50,024 nucleotides of DNA. Source: Lachnospiraceae bacterium UBA7143. Lineage in GTDB: Bacteria; Bacillota; Clostridia; Lachnospirales; Lachnospiraceae. Made by a program: the position numbers and the translations under genes. This document shows positions 40,555 to 48,696 of this stretch, piece by piece. The stretch lies in the NCBI GenBank assembly GCA_002491905.1, contig DKWV01000017.1, forward strand, positions 1 to 50,024, given 5' to 3'. The first letter of the stretch is position 1. Every line of letters begins with the position of its first letter. A model generated the notes under the pieces. It made no database searches. It saw only the letters and a list, made by a program, of their open reading frames with translations, and had not been told where the DNA came from.

Positions 40555-41445
40555 ATGATTGATTTGCATATGCACAGCAAATACAGCGACGACGGGGAAT
40601 ACACGCCAATTGAACTGGTGGAACAGTGCGCTAGAGCAGGCGTCCGTATGATGTCGGTGACAGACCATAACTGTGCGAAGGCAAATGAAGAGGCAAAGAA
40701 TGCGGCGGAGAAAAACGGCATACGGTATCTTTCGGGCATTGAGATTGACTGCACCTATGAGGAAATAAACTTTCATGTGCTTGGGTATGGCATAGACTTT
40801 CGGGGCAGCGATTTTGAAGCGATAGAGAAGAATGTTGCGGACCAGAGCGCACAGGCATCCTTTGAAAGACTGGAGAGAACACAGGCGCTGGGATTTCCCC
40901 TTATCACAAAAGAGGATATGCTGGCTATGGAGGAGGGCAATTACTGGCAGAGGAACTGGACGGGCGAGATGTTTGCGGAGGCGCTGCTTGCCATGCCGGA
41001 ATATGCGGACCACCCGCTCCTGGCGCCCTACCGGCCCGGTGGGGAGAGAAGCGATAACCCTTATGTCAATTTCTATTGGGATTATTATTCACAGGGAAAA
41101 CCTTGCTACGCGAAGACGGACTACCCGGCGATGGAAGAGATTATCGACACGATCCACCGCAATCATGGAGCGGCGGTGCTTGCACACCCCGGTGTAAATC
41201 TGAGGGGAAAGGAATGTCTACTGGAAGAGATACTGCGTCTGGGGCTTGACGGCATAGAGGCATTTAGCAGTTACCACAGCCCGGAACAGACGCAGGCGTT
41301 TTACCGGGCGGCACGGGAACACAGTGTATTTGTCACCTGCGGCAGCGATTATCATGGGAAGACAAAGCCTTCCATCGCTCTGGGACAGCACGGGTGTACG
41401 GTTCCGGAGGAAGTGGAGGAGATGTTGGACCGAATATGTTTGTAA
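40555..41445 (+). CDS. PHP-domain phosphoesterase
   Basis: 296 residues. The metal-binding motifs of the PHP superfamily are present: DLHMHSKYSDDG (motif I), SVTDHN (motif II), GIEIDC (motif III), AVLAHPGVN and TCGSDYHGKTKPS. These form a tri-metal site that hydrolyses phosphoesters. Small PHP proteins of this length often act as 3',5'-nucleoside bisphosphate or histidinol-phosphate-like phosphatases (the YciV/RnaAM type); which applies here is not clear. A GGGGG-containing site precedes the start. Confidence 0.87.
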   Translation: MIDLHMHSKYSDDGEYTPIELVEQCARAGVRMMSVTDHNCAKANEEAKNAAEKNGIRYLSGIEIDCTYEEINFHVLGYGIDFRGSDFEAIEKNVADQSAQASFERLERTQALGFPLITKEDMLAMEEGNYWQRNWTGEMFAEALLAMPEYADHPLLAPYRPGGERSDNPYVNFYWDYYSQGKPCYAKTDYPAMEEIIDTIHRNHGAAVLAHPGVNLRGKECLLEEILRLGLDGIEAFSSYHSPEQTQAFYRAAREHSVFVTCGSDYHGKTKPSIALGQHGCTVPEEVEEMLDRICL

Positions 41446-41585
41446 GCGGTTTGGGGCTATGGTAAAATAGGGGCAGGGCGGGAAGATTTAAAGTTTCCGG
41501 GACGTGATATAATGAAGGTAAGGTAGTTGCACGATTGCAGAGAACTGGAAAAACAAATATTAGAATCGGAAGGAGGGAGAAGGAA

Positions 41586-41924
41586 ATGCCTCAGAGTATA
41601 CATGATATATTGAAAAAATACGTGGAGGATGTAAAGAAACTGTATGGAAACCGGTTAAAAACAGTTATTTTGTATGGCTCTTATGCAAGGGGGGATTTCC
41701 GGGCAGATTCTGATATTGATATAATGATATTGGTAGGCATGAATGAACAGGAGATCAAGGAAGAGGAACGTCGGCTTTCAAAAGTGACCTTTGAATATGA
41801 TTTTGATTATGATCTAAACATTATGCCCATCGTAAAAAATATTGACCATTTTAATAAGTGGCTCCGAGCCTACCCGTTTTACTACAACGTAAAAAAGGAG
41901 GGGGTGGAGTTATATGCAACTTAA
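41586..41924 (+). CDS. MNT-type nucleotidyltransferase (antitoxin-like)
   Basis: 112 residues from ATG 41586 (GGAGGGAGAAGG upstream). It holds the minimal nucleotidyltransferase signature GSX10DXD as YGSYARGDFRADSDIDIMI, with a later conserved Asp in FDYDLNIMPIV. In MNT-HEPN pairs such proteins neutralise the HEPN toxin by adding nucleotides to it (type VII toxin-antitoxin, MntA/HepT). It overlaps the HEPN gene by 11 bases, which supports a functional pair. Confidence 0.87.
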   Translation: MPQSIHDILKKYVEDVKKLYGNRLKTVILYGSYARGDFRADSDIDIMILVGMNEQEIKEEERRLSKVTFEYDFDYDLNIMPIVKNIDHFNKWLRAYPFYYNVKKEGVELYAT

Positions 41925-42327
41925 TCTGGACGATACAGGCGGTGCCAGAGAATTGGCTTTTCATAGATTAAAAACTGCCAGAGAGGATTTAGATGCGGCA
42001 AAACTAAATTTTGAGAGCGGACAGTATAGAACATCTAATAACAGAGCCTATTATGCCATATTCAGGTCTATATCTGCGTGTCTTGCATTGGAGTTTAAAG
42101 CGTATAAACAGCATGCACAGACAATAGGAAACTTTAACAGGGATTTTGTGCATACCGGAATTTTCCCAAAGGAAATCAGCAGGAAAATCAGCAGGGCGCA
42201 GGAAGTGCGGCATGCCAGCGACTATGATGACTTCTACATTGTTTCTGCGGAAGATGCCAAAGAACAGTTGGAGACGGCAGAAGAAGTGGTGGATATGGTT
42301 GAAAAGTATCTGAGATCGTTGAAATAA
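41914..42327 (+). CDS. HEPN-domain protein (UPF0332-like), toxin partner of MNT
   Basis: 137 residues, all helical, with GGAGGGGGTGGAG before ATG 41914. The segment YRTSNNRAYYAIFRSISACL is typical of the UPF0332-type HEPN family, and EVRHASDYDD fits its second conserved block. HEPN toxins of the HepT type use an Rx4-6H motif to cut RNA; the usual RNxxxHxY form is not seen here (only a chance-like R-x5-H at RAQEVRH), so RNase activity is uncertain. The pairing with the MNT gene suggests a toxin-antitoxin unit. Confidence 0.82.
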   Translation: MQLNLDDTGGARELAFHRLKTAREDLDAAKLNFESGQYRTSNNRAYYAIFRSISACLALEFKAYKQHAQTIGNFNRDFVHTGIFPKEISRKISRAQEVRHASDYDDFYIVSAEDAKEQLETAEEVVDMVEKYLRSLK

Positions 42328-42413
42328 CAATGTAAGGTAAACGCAAGGCTTCCACAAGGCGTATGTAAGGTGGGCGTGATATCGTATCCTGTAAAGAGAG
42401 ACAGGAGGATATC

Positions 42414-42794
42414 ATGATGAAGAAAAATGTGTTTGTTGGAATCGGAATTGTCGTACTGATTGTGGCGGCCCTGTTTGGCCTTGGTACATGGCTTTATTTG
42501 GGAACCGGAAGTATGTATTATTACACGCAGATTGACAACAGTAAGATTTCTGAGGGAAAGCCTCGGGACGGTGTGGTAGATTTGCAGGGAGGCATGCGTT
42601 ATTCCTATACGCTGCCCGCTTACAATGAAAAGGGCATCGAAAAAGAAATTACCTTTGGCGCGTCCCGGGAATTGCGGGAGGATGCCTATTTGAAGCTGAC
42701 CGTAAGCCCTGTCCGCGGTGTGGTGGAATGGAGTGAGGTGCAGTATGAGGAACTGCCGGAGGCGGTGCAGGAGTGCGGTAATTATACGAATTGA
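42414..42794 (+). CDS. YxeA-family small exported or membrane-anchored protein
   Basis: 126 residues; CAGGAGG precedes ATG 42414, with ATG 42417 also possible. An N-terminal hydrophobic helix (VFVGIGIVVLIVAALFGLGTWL) acts as signal or anchor, followed by a small beta-rich domain: YYYTQIDNSK, RYSYTLPAYNEKGIEKEITFGASRELREDAYLKL. This matches the YxeA/DUF1093 family, often seen near peptide-sensing ABC transporters in Firmicutes; its function is not established. The 86-base upstream gap has short repeats of TGTAAGGT (about 42331 and 42364) that could be operator half-sites. Confidence 0.8.
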   Translation: MMKKNVFVGIGIVVLIVAALFGLGTWLYLGTGSMYYYTQIDNSKISEGKPRDGVVDLQGGMRYSYTLPAYNEKGIEKEITFGASRELREDAYLKLTVSPVRGVVEWSEVQYEELPEAVQECGNYTN

Positions 42795-42893
42795 CGGATA
42801 ACAGAGGCAAATGATTGTTGATTTTTTGATTGTGGAATGAAGTGGGCGAGGGTATAATAAAATCATGGCATGTAAACATCAGAGGAGACAAAA

Positions 42894-43385
42894 ATGCTTT
42901 CCCATCCGATTCCCCCACTCTACGACGAGCACTCTCAAATTTTGATACTGGGCAGCTTTCCCTCGGTGAAATCCCGGGAACAACAGTTTTTCTACGGTCA
43001 TAAGCAGAACCGTTTCTGGCGTGTGATGGCGCAGGTGCTTGGCTGTGCGGTGCCGGAGAGCATAGAGCAGAAAAAGGAGATGCTTTTATCCCACCATATC
43101 GCGGTGTGGGATGTGATTGCAAGCTGTGAAATCACAGGCTCCTCGGATGCCAGCATCCGGAATGTGACGCCGAATGACTTATCGCGGATCCTTAATGGTG
43201 CGGATATCCAAGCGATCTATGTAAATGGCGGAAAGGCGTATCAGCTCTATCAGAAATATATTTATCCGTTAAACGGATGGGAAGCGGTTTCCCTGCCTTC
43301 CACAAGTCCTGCCAATGCGGGTTACTCGCTGGAACGGCTGGTGGAGGCGTGGCGGATCATCGGGAGGGAGAGCAGACTATGTTAA
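42894..43385 (+). CDS. DNA-deoxyinosine glycosylase (uracil-DNA glycosylase superfamily)
   Basis: 163 residues, normal length. The motif ILGSFPSVKSREQQFFYGHKQNRFW is the signature of the UDG family 6 / hypoxanthine-DNA glycosylase group; later WDVIASCEITGSSDASI, YVNGGKAYQLY and LPSTSPANAGYS complete the pattern. It removes deaminated bases (hypoxanthine) from DNA to start base excision repair. Its stop region overlaps the start of the leader peptide of the next transporter gene. Confidence 0.9.
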   Translation: MLSHPIPPLYDEHSQILILGSFPSVKSREQQFFYGHKQNRFWRVMAQVLGCAVPESIEQKKEMLLSHHIAVWDVIASCEITGSSDASIRNVTPNDLSRILNGADIQAIYVNGGKAYQLYQKYIYPLNGWEAVSLPSTSPANAGYSLERLVEAWRIIGRESRLC

Positions 43386-43414
43386 TGATTGCAGAAGCTC
43401 CATGCAAAGGATGA
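43379..43414 (+). CDS. Leader peptide of the MFS attenuator
   Basis: An 11-codon frame encodes MLMIAEAPCKG. It has a strong GGGAGGG (43362-43368) ten bases before ATG 43379, and an in-frame second ATG at 43385. It starts inside the stop region of the glycosylase gene and ends within the left arms of two competing hairpins. Its position and size fit leader peptides that control antibiotic-inducible genes through ribosome stalling. The peptide is predicted only from the sequence. Confidence 0.5.
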   Translation: MLMIAEAPCKG

Positions 43415-43470
43415 GGACATTGCATGGAGGAGAGCCGTAAAAGGCTGTAAGTCCTCGGCCTTTGCATTTT
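43398..43470 (+). promoter_or_regulatory. Attenuator-like competing hairpins before MFS efflux gene
   Basis: Hairpin A pairs CTCCATGCAA (43398-43407) with TTGCATGGAG (43420-43429), perfect over ten bases. Hairpin B pairs ATGCAAAGGATGAGGAC (43402-43418) with GTCCTCGGCCTTTGCAT (43451-43467), 15 Watson-Crick pairs, one G-U and one mismatch, followed by TTTT. A third small stem pairs AAAGGC (43440-43445) with GCCTTT (43458-43463). A and B share bases and cannot coexist. A ribosome on the leader peptide would cover the shared arm. Confidence 0.6.
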
Positions 43471-43505
43471 GATTGTAATTAAGAAAATCAAAGGAGCAAA
43501 GGATA

Positions 43506-44795
43506 ATGAAAAATAGTATAAAGGAATTAAAAACGTTTCTGATTCTGTGGAGCACACAGTCTCTGTCACAGCTTGGGAGCGCCATGACAGGTTTTGCGCT
43601 CACTCTGTGGCTCTATGAAAAGACGGGTTCTGCGCTGCAGACAGCGCTTTTGGCGGTGTGCAGCTACGCGCCCTATGTGGTGATGAGCATTTTTGCGGGC
43701 GCACTCAGCGACAGGTGGGACAAGAAAAAGGTGATGCTTGTCTGTGACACGCTGGCAGCCTGCTGTTCTGTGGCTGTCCTGATGTTATTGAATGCGGATC
43801 TGCTGCGGCCTGTTCATATGTATATTCTCAATGCCGTAACCGGCCTGATGAACACTGTACAGCAGCCCGCAGGCGATGTGGCGATGACCATGATTACGCC
43901 GAAAGAGTATTACCAGAAGACCAGCGGCCTGCGGTCTTTTTCGTCTTCTCTTGTGACGATTTTAAACCCTGTTTTTGCGACAGCGCTATATGCCTTTGCG
44001 GGGATGGATATTGTCATTTATGTGGATCTGGCCACCTTTGCAATCGCTTTTCTGGCGCTTTTGTTCGGAGTGAAACTCTGCGCGCCGGAGAAGGAAGAAG
44101 AGACAGGAAAAGACTCTTTTTTGGAGACGGTCAGAGCGGGGCTCTCCTGTCTGCGCGAAAACGAATTGGTGCTTGTGCTGATTTTGTTTCTGGCGGGGGT
44201 CAATTTCGTGGCATCGGCCTTTGACGCGGTGCTTCCGGCGCTGATCCTGCCGAGAGAAAACGGCGGGGAGGCGGTTCTTGGCATGGTGACCTCCTGCGCG
44301 GGGATTGCGATGCTGATCGGTAGTCTGATTGTGACGGCGCTGCCTGCACCGAAAAACCGCATCCGCGTGATTTATCTGACGATGCTGTTTTCTCTGGGCA
44401 CGGAGAACTTTCTGCTGGCATTTACTCAGGTACCTGCGTTGTGGTGCGTGGGGCAGATCATCGGCTGGATACTGGTGCCCGTTATGAGCGCCAATCTGGA
44501 TGTGATTGTAAGGACGACGGTTCCGCTCGAAATGCAGGGACGGGTGTATTCCTGCAGAAATACCCTGCAGTTTTTTACCATTCCCATCGGGTTGTTTCTG
44601 GGCGGCCTTACGGTAGATCAGGTCTGTGAGCCGATTATGGCGGCGGCTTGTGCGGAAGGAACGCTTGTCAGGCTGTTTGGCACGGGAAAAGGTTCGGGTG
44701 CGGCGATGATGATGTTTATTCTGGGTATACTCGGGGTAGTGATCTGTCTGGGATTCGGACGCATTTTGCGCAGGTATCACTATACGGAACAGTAG
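43506..44795 (+). CDS. MFS efflux transporter (Mef/macrolide-efflux-like)
   Basis: 429 residues, 12 hydrophobic helices, AAAGGAG before ATG 43506. It starts LKTFLILWSTQSLSQLGSAMTGFALTLWLYEKTGS, the characteristic opening of the MefA/YkuC-like drug-export branch, and has the motif A-like GALSDRWDKKKVML after helix 2. Family members export macrolides or other drugs, though many are untested. The attenuator-like leader with a short peptide suggests induction by a translation-inhibiting antibiotic. A strong bidirectional terminator follows. Confidence 0.85.
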   Translation: MKNSIKELKTFLILWSTQSLSQLGSAMTGFALTLWLYEKTGSALQTALLAVCSYAPYVVMSIFAGALSDRWDKKKVMLVCDTLAACCSVAVLMLLNADLLRPVHMYILNAVTGLMNTVQQPAGDVAMTMITPKEYYQKTSGLRSFSSSLVTILNPVFATALYAFAGMDIVIYVDLATFAIAFLALLFGVKLCAPEKEEETGKDSFLETVRAGLSCLRENELVLVLILFLAGVNFVASAFDAVLPALILPRENGGEAVLGMVTSCAGIAMLIGSLIVTALPAPKNRIRVIYLTMLFSLGTENFLLAFTQVPALWCVGQIIGWILVPVMSANLDVIVRTTVPLEMQGRVYSCRNTLQFFTIPIGLFLGGLTVDQVCEPIMAAACAEGTLVRLFGTGKGSGAAMMMFILGILGVVICLGFGRILRRYHYTEQ

Positions 44796-44822
44796 ACGAT
44801 ATGGCAATATACAGAAAGTAAG

Positions 44823-44853
44823 AAAAGGCGGGAAAGCAAATTGCCCGCCTTTT
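44823..44853. terminator. Bidirectional intrinsic terminator
   Basis: AAAAGGCGGG (44823-44832) pairs perfectly with CCCGCCTTTT (44844-44853) across an 11-base loop. The A-run and T-run make it functional on both strands. It ends the MFS transcript and insulates the response-regulator operon. Confidence 0.85.
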
Positions 44854-44960
44854 CGTATGCGCAGAAAAATATAAGTGCATAAAGAGGCAATATTTGGTAT
44901 AATGTACGCAATGGCAATGAGCAGTGCGCAGACGAGGAGCAAAATAGGGGGTAAGGGTTT

Positions 44961-45839
44961 ATGAAATACAAGGTTCTGCTTATGGGAAACAACAAGATGG
45001 TCATTAATGAATTTTTTACGTATATGGATTTTAACTTTGAGTGCTTCAGCACTTCGGACCGGTATGACGATGTGATAAACCATGTGAAATACATACATCC
45101 CGACGCGCTGGTTTACTGTCTGTACGGGGAAAACCCGGATGACTTAAAGCGGTTTGTGAACGTGGAGCGCAAGATTGCGGAGGAGAGTATCCCGATCGTG
45201 ATTGTGGGGGATGCCGATGAGTGTGACCAGTTTGTGCGCATTGCACCGACTATGGAGGTGAGCATATTCCGCAGACCGCTTTCCTCCCAGAAGCTGGAGG
45301 AGTCTATTGTCAAGCTTTTGAAGGAGAAGAGACCGGAAGGCACCCGGGAAAAGAGGTCAGTGACGGTGACGGAGAGCACCTTAAAAACCGAGGATGTTAT
45401 GCGGGTGGCAGAGGAACTTCTTGCTCAGCTTGCAAAGGAAGAGGAAAGAGAAAAGAAACAGATGGAGGAGGCGGCAAGAAAAAAGCATATTCTGGTTGTG
45501 GACGATGACAGCAGTGTGCTTAAGCTGCTGAAAAGCTATCTGGTGGAACGTTATGATGTGGCGACGGCCATCAGCGGCAAGATTGCCCTGAAATTCCTGG
45601 AGACGAAGAAGACGGACTTGGTACTTCTCGACTATGAGATGCCGGAGGAAAACGGCGCGGCGGTACTTGCAAAGATCCGGGAAAACCCGGCCACCCAGAA
45701 TCTGCCGGTGGTATTCCTTACGGGTGTGACCGACAGGAAGAAAATTATGGAAGTGCTGACGATGAAACCGCAGGGGTATCTCACTAAACCTATTGATATG
45801 GAAAAATTGTCTTCCACGATAAAAGGTGTTTTGGGCTGA
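44961..45839 (+). CDS. Response regulator with pseudo-receiver and receiver domains
   Basis: 292 residues; no DNA-binding domain. The N-terminal 120 residues look like a receiver fold (KVLLMGNNKMVINEFF, IPIVIVGDADE, SIFRRPLSSQKL), but the phospho-acceptor position reads DALVYCLYG with no Asp, so it is a pseudo-receiver. An acidic-basic coiled linker follows (residues 125-175). The C-terminal receiver is complete: HILVVDDDSSVL, Asp in LVLLDYEMPEENG, Thr in FLTGVTDRKK and Lys in YLTKPIDM. It precedes the hybrid kinase by 29 bases and is its likely partner, acting by protein interaction. Confidence 0.85.
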   Translation: MKYKVLLMGNNKMVINEFFTYMDFNFECFSTSDRYDDVINHVKYIHPDALVYCLYGENPDDLKRFVNVERKIAEESIPIVIVGDADECDQFVRIAPTMEVSIFRRPLSSQKLEESIVKLLKEKRPEGTREKRSVTVTESTLKTEDVMRVAEELLAQLAKEEEREKKQMEEAARKKHILVVDDDSSVLKLLKSYLVERYDVATAISGKIALKFLETKKTDLVLLDYEMPEENGAAVLAKIRENPATQNLPVVFLTGVTDRKKIMEVLTMKPQGYLTKPIDMEKLSSTIKGVLG

Positions 45840-45868
45840 CTGGAATATGTTTGGCAGGGGAGGATACT

Positions 45869-48589
45869 ATGGCGATCATAGAGAGTGAACTGAAGCTGAC
45901 AGATCTGATAGATGTGGAATCTCTGCAGAAAATACAGAATGCTTTCTCGGATATGTCGGGAATTGCATCTATGATTACTGATGGTAGAGGAGTGATACAG
46001 ACAGAGCCATCCGGGTTTACGGACTTTTGCCGGAATTATATCAGAAATACGGAGGAAGGCCGGAAACGCTGTCAAAAGTGTGATAAACAGGGAGTCGAGA
46101 GGGCGGCGAGGGCAGAAGGAGCATGCGCTTATTTTTGCCATGCCGGGTTGGTTGAATTTGCGGCGCCCATTATGGCGCACGGACATCTGGTGGGATGTTT
46201 TATCGGAGGCCAGATGCTGACTATACCGCCAGACGAGAAGAAGATAAGTGAGGTGGCGGATCAGATTGGCGTGGACGCAGACGAGTTGGTGCGTGCCGCA
46301 CAGGATATTCGAATTGTGGATAAAGAGACAATCAAGAAAGTGTCCAACGCGCTCTATACGATAGCGAATGTCCTCTCGGATATAGCCTATAGCAAGTATC
46401 AGGTCACCCTGACCAACATGGAGCTGGAAAAAACTTCCAATATGAAATCCGACTTCCTGGCGAACATGAGTCACGAAATTCGGACGCCTATGAATGCAGT
46501 GATCGGTATGGCAGAGATGGCGCTCAGGGAAGACCTGACGCCTGCGGCGAAGGAATATATTGGGCAGATTAAGTCCTCGGGTCAGACGCTGCTCACGATT
46601 ATCAACGATATTCTTGACTTCTCCAAGATTGAATCCGGCATGATGGATATCAGCGATGTGGAGTATGAGCCGATGTCCATGATTAACGACGTGTCCAATA
46701 TTATTATGACGCGTATCGGCAGCAAGGAGCTGGAACTGACGGTGGACGTCAATCCGGACCTGCCGGCGGGTCTTTACGGCGATAATGTGCGGATTAAACA
46801 GGTTATGGTGAATCTGGCGAACAATGCCGTCAAATTCACCAAAGCGGGCAATGTTCATGTGAAGGTTGATTTCCTGCAGACGTCGGAAGACATGATAGAA
46901 CTGATCATTTCCATTACCGATACGGGAAGCGGGATCAAGGAAAGTGATATGGGCAAGCTTTTTAAGTCCTTCCAGCAGCTTGACAGCAAGAGAAACCGCA
47001 ATATTGAAGGGACCGGGCTTGGACTTGCAATCTGTAAGCAGCTTGTGACCCTGATGAAGGGGAAAATACATGTGGACAGCATATATGGAAAGGGATCGAC
47101 CTTTTCCTTTGTCATTCCCCAGAAAGTGACGGATATTCACCACTCTGTGGAAAAGCTGCCGAAAAACATTGTGGCGGCCGGTCTGATTCAGAGCGAATAC
47201 ATTGCGCAGGAACTGGAGGTTGACATGGCCCGGCTCGGCGTTACTTATGAGAGGCTGGATTCGGAGGAAGATTTAAATCAGATAATGGAGAGCGGTGCGG
47301 GCTTTTTCTTTGTGGAACAGCCGCTGTGCACAGAGGCCGTGCAGTATTTTCTGAGGCTGCATCCCGATATCAACGGGGTGGTTCTGACGAACTTTCGGAC
47401 GGTGCGCTCTTACGATCTGGCCAATCTGCGCATGGTCAAAAAACCGCTTTATATTCTGGGACTTTCGAATATTTTTAGCGGTAAGGAAGATAACGCGGCA
47501 TTTTCCATGATGGAGGCGGAGGATTTTGATTTTGTGGCGCCCACAGCGGAAATTCTGGTGGTGGATGACAATTCCATCAACCTGACGGTGACCAAGGGTC
47601 TTCTGAACCCTCTGGAGATGAAAATAGATACGGCCCTGAGCGGCAAGGATGCCGTCCTGATGGTTACGGATAAACGCTACGATATTATTTTTATGGATCA
47701 TATGATGCCGGAAATGGACGGCGTGGAGACGACTCGGGTAATCCGCAGGCTTCTGGGGGACAATGGCCAGGTGCCGATTATTGCTCTCACAGCCAATGCG
47801 GTGGAGGGGACGGCTGAAATGTTTATCAGCGAGGGAATGAATGATTTTGTGACGAAGCCCATCGAAATGAGGGATATGGTCTCCAAGCTGCGCAGATGGC
47901 TGCCTCCGGAAAAGATTGAGAAGAAGAAAAAGAAAAATAAAAATGGTGCGTCTCTTCGAAATGCGGCAAAGGATGACAGCGGGGCGCAGGCGACCACAGA
48001 CATTGTCATTGAGGGGCTGGATGTACAGAAGGCAATGGGTTTCCTCGGGAACGAAGAGCTTTTCTGGTCCGTGTTGAAAGAATATTATCGCGTGATCGAA
48101 AAGAAATGCGCGCTGATACAGGAGTATGAACAGAAGGAACAGTGGAAGAATTATACGGTGGAGGTGCATGCGTTAAAGAGCGCGTCCAGACAGATCGGAG
48201 CTATGGATCTGGCATACACCGCAGAGCAGATGGAGGCGGCCGGCAACGCCGAAAATGCGGCTTTGATTCATAAAATTACGCCGGGTATGCTGGAAGAGTA
48301 TATGTTCTACAAAGGCATTCTGGCTCCCTATTTTACGAAGGAGGAGGAGGCCGGAAGCGGAAGGGCGGCAGAGAAAGAAGAGATATCGGAGCTTTTCCGG
48401 CACATGGAGGACGCTATGGAGAATCTGGACATGGATGCTATGGAGCAGGTGATCAGTGATATGAGCCAGTACTCTTACGATGATGTGCAGCGAAGTATTT
48501 TTGAAAGATTAGAAAATGCTGTGGAAGATATTGATACGGAACGGTGTGAGGAAATTATCGCAGAGTGGAAAAGGGAACTGGACGGATAA
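45869..48589 (+). CDS. PocR-domain hybrid sensor histidine kinase with receiver and Hpt
   Basis: 906 residues from ATG 45869 (GGGGAGG upstream). Domains in order: a PocR sensory domain (about 8-170) with the Cys pattern RCQKCDKQG and GACAYFCHAGL; a histidine-kinase core with H-box SHEIRTPMN (about 202), N-box VNLANNAVKF and G-box EGTGLGLAICKQL; a pseudo-receiver region (about 430-550); a receiver with IIFMDHMMPEMDG (about 609); and an Hpt domain with VHALKSASRQIGA (about 767). There are no membrane helices, so it senses a cytoplasmic signal, likely a small ligand or metal/redox cue. The relay His-Asp-His may pass phosphate to the upstream regulator. Confidence 0.9.
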   Translation: MAIIESELKLTDLIDVESLQKIQNAFSDMSGIASMITDGRGVIQTEPSGFTDFCRNYIRNTEEGRKRCQKCDKQGVERAARAEGACAYFCHAGLVEFAAPIMAHGHLVGCFIGGQMLTIPPDEKKISEVADQIGVDADELVRAAQDIRIVDKETIKKVSNALYTIANVLSDIAYSKYQVTLTNMELEKTSNMKSDFLANMSHEIRTPMNAVIGMAEMALREDLTPAAKEYIGQIKSSGQTLLTIINDILDFSKIESGMMDISDVEYEPMSMINDVSNIIMTRIGSKELELTVDVNPDLPAGLYGDNVRIKQVMVNLANNAVKFTKAGNVHVKVDFLQTSEDMIELIISITDTGSGIKESDMGKLFKSFQQLDSKRNRNIEGTGLGLAICKQLVTLMKGKIHVDSIYGKGSTFSFVIPQKVTDIHHSVEKLPKNIVAAGLIQSEYIAQELEVDMARLGVTYERLDSEEDLNQIMESGAGFFFVEQPLCTEAVQYFLRLHPDINGVVLTNFRTVRSYDLANLRMVKKPLYILGLSNIFSGKEDNAAFSMMEAEDFDFVAPTAEILVVDDNSINLTVTKGLLNPLEMKIDTALSGKDAVLMVTDKRYDIIFMDHMMPEMDGVETTRVIRRLLGDNGQVPIIALTANAVEGTAEMFISEGMNDFVTKPIEMRDMVSKLRRWLPPEKIEKKKKKNKNGASLRNAAKDDSGAQATTDIVIEGLDVQKAMGFLGNEELFWSVLKEYYRVIEKKCALIQEYEQKEQWKNYTVEVHALKSASRQIGAMDLAYTAEQMEAAGNAENAALIHKITPGMLEEYMFYKGILAPYFTKEEEAGSGRAAEKEEISELFRHMEDAMENLDMDAMEQVISDMSQYSYDDVQRSIFERLENAVEDIDTERCEEIIAEWKRELDG

Positions 48590-48595
48590 ATATAA

Positions 48596-48635
48596 GAAGG
48601 GAAATGCATAATATGCATTTTCCTTCTTTCCTTTT
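48596..48635 (+). terminator. Intrinsic terminator after the hybrid kinase
   Basis: GAAGGGAAATGCAT (48596-48609), loop AAT, ATGCATTTTCCTTC (48613-48626): a 14-pair stem with one G-U, followed by TTTCCTTTT. It ends the two-component operon before the amino-acid transporter genes. Confidence 0.75.
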
Positions 48636-48696
48636 GGAAAAGGTTGTGGTATGATAGAGCGGACATAGGTGGAGGATTAGAAAGGACGAAAAACCG

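Noticed and set aside
43986..45098. A 370-codon open frame on the minus strand
   Set aside because: It covers the MFS gene, the bidirectional terminator and the start of the response regulator; a real gene would not run through the terminator in this way, and the translation is low-complexity and basic.
45632..47143. A 503-codon open frame on the minus strand
   Set aside because: It is antisense to the response regulator and PocR hybrid kinase, whose motifs are unambiguous; the antisense product is His/Arg-rich with no domain, typical of shadow frames.
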